DNA of 64,000 nt from JBEKCP01 sp049509515. GTDB lineage: Bacteria > Planctomycetota > Planctomycetia > Pirellulales > Thermoguttaceae. Under the pieces are notes generated by a model. The model worked only from the letters and a program-made list of their open reading frames with translations, did not search any database and was not told the origin of the DNA. This document shows, piece by piece, positions 60,304 to 64,000 of this stretch. Numbering within the stretch: position 1 is the first letter of the stretch; each line of letters begins with the position of its first letter. The DNA is taken from contig JBEKZV010000021.1 in NCBI GenBank assembly GCA_049509515.1, positions 1 through 64,000 of the forward strand. The letters are read 5' to 3'. A program made the position numbers and the translations under genes.

Positions 60304-60516
60304 TCAAGTCGCGGCGGATTTTGCGAAGGCCGGCGAGTGGGCCTCGATCGCCCGCATGGCCTCGGGATCATAGACCCGCTCCCTACAGTCGGGACACTCG
60401 TAGAATTCGAGGTTTTCGATGGTGTAACCCTTGCCCTCGTACTCTCCCGACCATTTCCGCCGCACCCGCCTGATCTTCCCGCTGCCGCAGGAGGGACATT
60501 TCGCGATCTGACTCAT
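60304..60516 (-). CDS. YgiT-type zinc-finger protein, probable antitoxin
   Basis: 70 residues. Two CxxC pairs, CPSCG (8-12) and CPDCRE (42-47), enclose a strand-rich middle, as in the zinc-binding part of MqsA/YgiT antitoxins; the HTH of MqsA is missing. Starts 12 nt after the DUF4258 gene, with which it likely forms a toxin-antitoxin pair. Convergent with yebC. Confidence 0.8.
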   Translation of the reverse strand: MSQIAKCPSCGSGKIRRVRRKWSGEYEGKGYTIENLEFYECPDCRERVYDPEAMRAIEAHSPAFAKSAAT

Positions 60517-60528
60517 GATTATTACCGC

Positions 60529-60840
60529 CTAAAGAGCTTTCTTGGACGATATCAGGAAGTAGTAAGTGTCTTGGCCGGCGTCGGAGACGAGCTTTCCCTT
60601 GCTGTAGATGGCCAAGCCGTTCAAGTTCGTGCTCTGGATAATGTGCAACATCTCTCGGCGACGACCTCGATGGGGACTGACCGATCGTACGGACTTGTAG
60701 ATCGCCACTGCATTGAGTATGGATTCAGCGACATCCAACTCGGTAATCTGGTCGGCCTCCATTTCAATCCGGGCTTTCTCACTGAAAGCGTAATCACCCG
60801 TCAGGATTGCTCGTTTGATCCGCTTCAGAATATCGGTCAT
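60529..60840 (-). CDS. DUF4258 protein, probable toxin
   Basis: 103 residues, ATG with GAGGGTGG about 5 nt upstream. RIKRAILTGDYAFSEKARIEMEADQITELDVAESILNA matches DUF4258, which is regularly paired with small YgiT-type proteins. RelE/HicA-like size. A TATACT lies on the minus strand at 60864-60859, a possible -10. AT content is higher than the surroundings, consistent with transfer. Confidence 0.8.
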   Translation of the reverse strand: MTDILKRIKRAILTGDYAFSEKARIEMEADQITELDVAESILNAVAIYKSVRSVSPHRGRRREMLHIIQSTNLNGLAIYSKGKLVSDAGQDTYYFLISSKKAL

Positions 60841-61019
60841 CGACCACCCTCTTTATGTAGTATATCAAGGTTCGATGCGGTGGGGAAGTCGGCCTGAACG
60901 CGGCTGGTGGCTGGAGGGGACCTGTTGACGGGGTTCGGCGCGGCCGCTGCGCTGGCTGTTGCCAACCGCCGGTGCCAAGGGCTGCTCGCCAACTCATGCC
61001 TCTCGTGCCTCTTACACCG

Positions 61020-61309
61020 GCCGACGGCGGTCGTCGAACCACCCAGCGAAGCTTCTCGTCTGGGAAGCGTTCGTGTCGGCAGGGGCGCACGATACCCATG
61101 AGCGTGACGCCGCCACAGCGGCGAGGTACTTCCTCGAGAACGAGAACCGGTTGACGGACTTGAGCAAGGTAACCTGCGACCAACCCCTCTCATTGATTCA
61201 CTGTGCGGCGATGTTCGCGGGCTGGTCGAGCGACATCGCCGGTCTGCACGGAAAATGCCTTGTACTCAGGCCGGAACGCCCTTACGAGGGTCCGATTGAC
61301 CCGGCGTAA
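61020..61309 (+). pseudogene. Remnant of an unknown gene
   Basis: The frame ending at 61309 reads like real protein over its last 75 or so residues (PAKLLVWEAFVSAGAHDTHE, DAATAARYFLENENRLTDLS, SLIHCAAMFAGWSSDIAG) but has no SD or plausible start, and the upstream part is low-complexity. Probably the C-terminal end of a decayed gene. Confidence 0.4.
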
Positions 61310-61328
61310 TGAAGCGACTGCCCTCCCA

Positions 61329-61372
61329 TTCACCCCTCACCCCCTACCGCTCTCCCGCAACGGGACAGGGGA
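61329..61372. repeat. R3-like repeat
   Basis: CACCCCTCACCCCCTACCGC with TCTCCCGCAACGGGACAG, a diverged copy just after the tetrahaem gene. Confidence 0.6.
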
Positions 61373-61385
61373 CCGCCGCGGGCCG

Positions 61386-63644
61386 CTACTTCTCCTCGTG
61401 GTGCTCCACCAGCGGGAAGTAGAGCTTGAAGTCGAACTCGGGGCTGTTGTCCAGGTCGTGGCAGGTGTAGCAGTTCTGCTTGCGGCAGGTGGGGTCGCGG
61501 GCCTCTTCCGCGGTGATTCGCACCGCCTTGCGGAGCTTTTCCTGCAGGGCCTTGTTGGCCCCCGCCTCGGCGTCGGCGTGTTTCTGGCCCGGCCCGTGGC
61601 AGTCCTCGCAGCCGACGTTCACCAGCTTCGGGCCTTTTTCCTGGCTCAGGTAGCCGGTCTTGTAGGGGAAGAATTTTTGCGGGTTCCAGCCGATCACGTG
61701 GCAACTGATGCACTCGGGATCGTACTCCCGCGGCGGCTTGGCTTGGACGAGCGACGAGAAGGCCCGGGCGTGGGCGGTCTTGCGCCAGACCTTGTACGAC
61801 CCGTCGTGACAATCCTTGCAGGCTTCGTTGCCGACGAACCGGCCGTTGGTCTCCGCCAGGGGATGGGCCAGCGGCCGGATGCCCAGCCCTTCGAGCCCCA
61901 CCGCCTTGATCTGTTCCTGGTAGGCCTCCATCAGGGCGAACATCTGCCGCGACTGGGCGAACCGCGAGTCGAGCGTCACCCGCTGGTCGCGGACCGGCCG
62001 GCGTGGATCGTCGTACACGCCCAGCACCACGGCGTACTCGCCCTTCTCGCCGACCTCGACCAGCCGGGTGGCCTCTGCGTGGCCGCTGCGGCGGATTTCC
62101 AGGGCCTGGGCCGGCGGCTCCTCCGCCCCGCCCGCAGTGACCACCAAGTCGAAGTCCGGGAACTTGCGGGCCAGTTGCAGCGATTCGTCTTTGGGCGCGT
62201 AGGCCAACAGCACGAGCAAGTCCGCCTGTTGCTTGAGGATCGGCAGCACCGCGGCAATGGCCGGCTCGGGGTCGATCAGCTTGACCGTGGCGTTGTTGAC
62301 TTGGTTCTGGTATCGTTTCCCAAGGATCGCGGTCACCCCGACCTTCCGGCCGCCGGCCGGGATGATCTTGGTCCGCGCGAGCGTCGCTTCATCGAAGGCG
62401 AACAGTCCTACGTTGCCCGACACGAAGGCGGTGGCCTGGTTGTTGACGGCGCCCACCTCGGCCAGGACCAGCTCGGTCGGCAATTGGAGGTCGGCCGTGC
62501 CCAGGCCGATGGCGTTGTAGCCGGTCTTCCGCATCGCCTCCACGGCGAACTGGAATTTCATCTCCGCCTGGCGGCCGAAGCCCTTGGCGATGCCCCCCAC
62601 GTCCAACCCGACAACCGGCCAACCGCCCTGCCTGGCAGCCGCCTGGTCTGCCGAGCCCTTATCCGCGTACGGCCATCCGTGGGCCCGCAGCGTCTGGAAC
62701 ATCGTGCACCGGCGGCTCATCCCCCCCTTCATCTGGTCCAGGCCCGCGCAGCCGCAAGGCTCCAGGTAGCCGTCTTGCCGGCCGGTGACGACCAGGGCCA
62801 GCTTCGGCTTGGGCCAGCCGTCGAATATCTTGCCATTCTCCTTGATCGCATCGAACGGGATGCCGCTGTGCTTGCGGGTTTTGGGAACCCCCGCCAGCGG
62901 CGGCAAGTCGGAGTCCAGCGTGTGCGCCTGCGGCTGGATCTTGATCTCTGTCTTGCCTGGAGGCTCGGGGTTGGCCGGCAGGAGCGGGCCCGGAGCGGAG
63001 ATCGGCTTGGCGGGCGTTGCGGGACCGGGGTTGCGGGCAGGTTCGGTTGGCGCGGTCGAGTCCGGCTGCACTGGGACCAGGCGTCCCCCCGGTTCCTCCG
63101 GCTCCTGCTCCGAGCGTAACGGATTCGGAGGCACCTTTGGGTCGCTCTGGGCCGCCGCAGACCGGGGCGGTTCGGCCGGGGACTTGGCCGGTGCATCGCC
63201 GGCCGGCGCGGCCGCCGGACTGATCGCCGGCCCGGCCGCCGGCTGGAGAACTCGTGGCAGGGACAAAGGCCCTGGCGCAGGCTCCGGCCCAAGCAGCCGG
63301 GGCGGCTGCCGCCCTTCAAGACCCGCAGCCGGCGTGGAGTTGCCGGCTGTCGTGCCCGGTACCTCCGTCAGCCTCTTGGCCGGGAAGGGCCGCGGCGGAA
63401 TGGGTTGCTCGTCGGCCAGACGATGGACCACGACCTGGGGCTGAATCGCTGGCGGCGGCGGGAGCGCGGATCCCTTGGACGGCTCGTCCGGTTTGACGCC
63501 GGCCGATTCCTCCTTGCTCGCCTCGGCCTGCTCGGGTCGATGGTCCGCGTCCGCCGACGAGGAACAGCCGGCCGACAGCCCCAAAATTACCGCCGTGACA
63601 ACTGGTCCGCAGAAACGAACGTGACTGGCGTTCCTTTTGCCCAT
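61386..63644 (-). CDS. Exported lipoprotein: metallophosphatase-like domain fused to tetrahaem cytochrome c554-like domain
   Basis: 752 residues from the ATG at 63644 (GGAAAGG 8 nt upstream; the frame upstream is R2 repeat). Lipobox LSAGC with signal peptide, a long Pro-rich linker, then a central alpha/beta domain similar to 5'-nucleotidase/UshA-like regions (ALVVTGRQDGYLEPCGCAGLDQMKGGM, VVGLDVGGI, NAIGLGTADLQLPTELVL, DLLVLLAYA, DLVVTAGG) without the usual metal ligands. The C-terminus has four CxxCH haem sites: CKDCH, CISCH, CEDCH, CYTCH (about residues 609, 645, 679, 727). Likely anchored in the outer or inner membrane with electron-transfer capacity; partner unknown. Confidence 0.85.
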   Translation of the reverse strand: MGKRNASHVRFCGPVVTAVILGLSAGCSSSADADHRPEQAEASKEESAGVKPDEPSKGSALPPPPAIQPQVVVHRLADEQPIPPRPFPAKRLTEVPGTTAGNSTPAAGLEGRQPPRLLGPEPAPGPLSLPRVLQPAAGPAISPAAAPAGDAPAKSPAEPPRSAAAQSDPKVPPNPLRSEQEPEEPGGRLVPVQPDSTAPTEPARNPGPATPAKPISAPGPLLPANPEPPGKTEIKIQPQAHTLDSDLPPLAGVPKTRKHSGIPFDAIKENGKIFDGWPKPKLALVVTGRQDGYLEPCGCAGLDQMKGGMSRRCTMFQTLRAHGWPYADKGSADQAAARQGGWPVVGLDVGGIAKGFGRQAEMKFQFAVEAMRKTGYNAIGLGTADLQLPTELVLAEVGAVNNQATAFVSGNVGLFAFDEATLARTKIIPAGGRKVGVTAILGKRYQNQVNNATVKLIDPEPAIAAVLPILKQQADLLVLLAYAPKDESLQLARKFPDFDLVVTAGGAEEPPAQALEIRRSGHAEATRLVEVGEKGEYAVVLGVYDDPRRPVRDQRVTLDSRFAQSRQMFALMEAYQEQIKAVGLEGLGIRPLAHPLAETNGRFVGNEACKDCHDGSYKVWRKTAHARAFSSLVQAKPPREYDPECISCHVIGWNPQKFFPYKTGYLSQEKGPKLVNVGCEDCHGPGQKHADAEAGANKALQEKLRKAVRITAEEARDPTCRKQNCYTCHDLDNSPEFDFKLYFPLVEHHEEK

Positions 63645-63678
63645 CCTTGACCTTTCCTCTGCCGCCTCCGCCAAGAAC

Positions 63679-63735
63679 GGCGGGCAAGCCCGCCCGCTAA
63701 ACCGCCCACTGCCCATTGCTCACTGCTGGCTGCCC
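63679..63735. repeat. R2 plus CCCACTG heptamers
   Basis: Reverse-oriented R2 (63679-63702) then CCCACTG/CCCATTG/CTCACTG units, between the last two genes. Confidence 0.85.
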
Positions 63736-63744
63736 ACCTCTCCG

Positions 63745-64000
63745 TCACCCCTCTACGGCAAAGCGGACGAGGATCCGCACCTGCGGCACCCGGGGGTGGT
63801 TAGTCTCCAGCAGGATCTCGCCCAGCTTCGCTGCCTTGGTGCCCAGATGATTAGCCGCCCGGCAGCCTCGCGGAATCTGGATAAACAGCGGGGTATGCGA
63901 AGCCTCGTTGTTCCCGATCACCGTCGTCTCCCCAACCCGGACCTCGAGAAACTCTGGGACGGTTCGGACGGGCTTGAACCGCACCTCGCGGCATTGCGCA
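63745..64000 (-). CDS. Unknown protein, 3' part only
   Basis: The frame is open past the right edge (AQCREVRFKPVRTVPEFLEV...), so only the last 84 or so residues are seen. Strand-rich, with VPEFLEVRVGETTVIGNNEASHTPLF and a C-terminal VPQVRILVRFAVEG, as in beta-sandwich domains of exported proteins. No family recognised. Confidence 0.6.
   Translation of the reverse strand, partial: AQCREVRFKPVRTVPEFLEVRVGETTVIGNNEASHTPLFIQIPRGCRAANHLGTKAAKLGEILLETNHPRVPQVRILVRFAVEG

Larger units (their letters stand above)
60841..61385. other. Intergenic region with a coding remnant
   Basis: 545 bases upstream of the toxin-antitoxin pair (the two flanking gene sets diverge in content but run on the same strand). 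Holds a possible + strand remnant (61020-61309) and an R3-like repeat (61329-61372). Confidence 0.5.

Overview
The window is a GC-rich bacterial chromosome segment, most likely from a planctomycete (Planctomycetota, possibly Pirellulales/Thermoguttaceae-like). This is inferred from two PEP-CTERM proteins, one carrying dockerin-like repeats, an LpxB gene, planctomycete-style secreted proteins, a tetrahaem c554-like lipoprotein and the way housekeeping genes are arranged. No rRNA, tRNA, CRISPR array, transposase or integrase gene was recognised.

Layout. 1-953: 3' end of a phosphohexomutase. 1116-4656: two adjacent PEP-CTERM exported proteins (-). 5236-9200: a small hypothetical protein, AlgH/YqgE (-), LpxB (+), an M50 site-2 protease (+) and a receiver-like protein (-). 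9250-10779: a sigma-54-activator-like regulator with degenerate motifs. 10746-26021: a complete 14-gene complex I operon nuoA-nuoN on the minus strand, read from a good promoter at 26060-26089. 26259-29525: small Tyr-rich secreted protein, SDR epimerase, RuvX, response regulator and ECF-type sigma factor (all -). 29715-30431: HNH nuclease (-). 30824-32753: zinc-ribbon protein, isopropylmalate-dehydrogenase-type enzyme and an orphan 154-aa protein (+). 32787-37837: hydrogenase-maturation genes hypF-hypC-hypD-hypE (-) with no hydrogenase structural gene nearby. 38238-40959: SnoaL-like protein (+), ArgG (-), YihY-type membrane protein (+). 41178-44568: rpmF-fabD-fabG-acpP-fabF (+), with fabG broken by an internal deletion. 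44761-49338: a secretin-like secreted protein and a convergent restriction-modification pair (PLD-fold nuclease, N6-adenine methylase). 49339-50655: a ketosynthase paralogue without the catalytic residues. 50888-56057: nusA-infB-rbfA (+), followed by an HhH-GPD-like protein, a TPR lipoprotein-like protein and YebC. 60304-60840: a DUF4258/YgiT-type toxin-antitoxin pair (-). 61386-64000: a tetrahaem lipoprotein and the 3' end of an unknown gene (-).

The most unusual property is the repeat load. Gene borders are filled with (a) short tandem arrays whose unit is always 7 bp although the sequence differs from array to array (AGGTGTC, GGGCAGT, GGATGAA, GGATTAG, GATTTTA, GTCAGTT, CCCCAAT, GGTCTTG), often arranged as inverted pairs, and (b) several palindromic REP-like families (R1 GCCGCTTGCGGCTTCGC; R2 GTTTAGCGGGCGGG...; R3 CCCTCTCCCTCCGGGAGAG; R4 GACCATGCTGCGCATGG...). 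These repeats lie at most nuo junctions, supply the stop codon of many genes and are translated in frame inside lpxB, nuoL, nuoJ, hypE, hypF and the sigma-54-like regulator.
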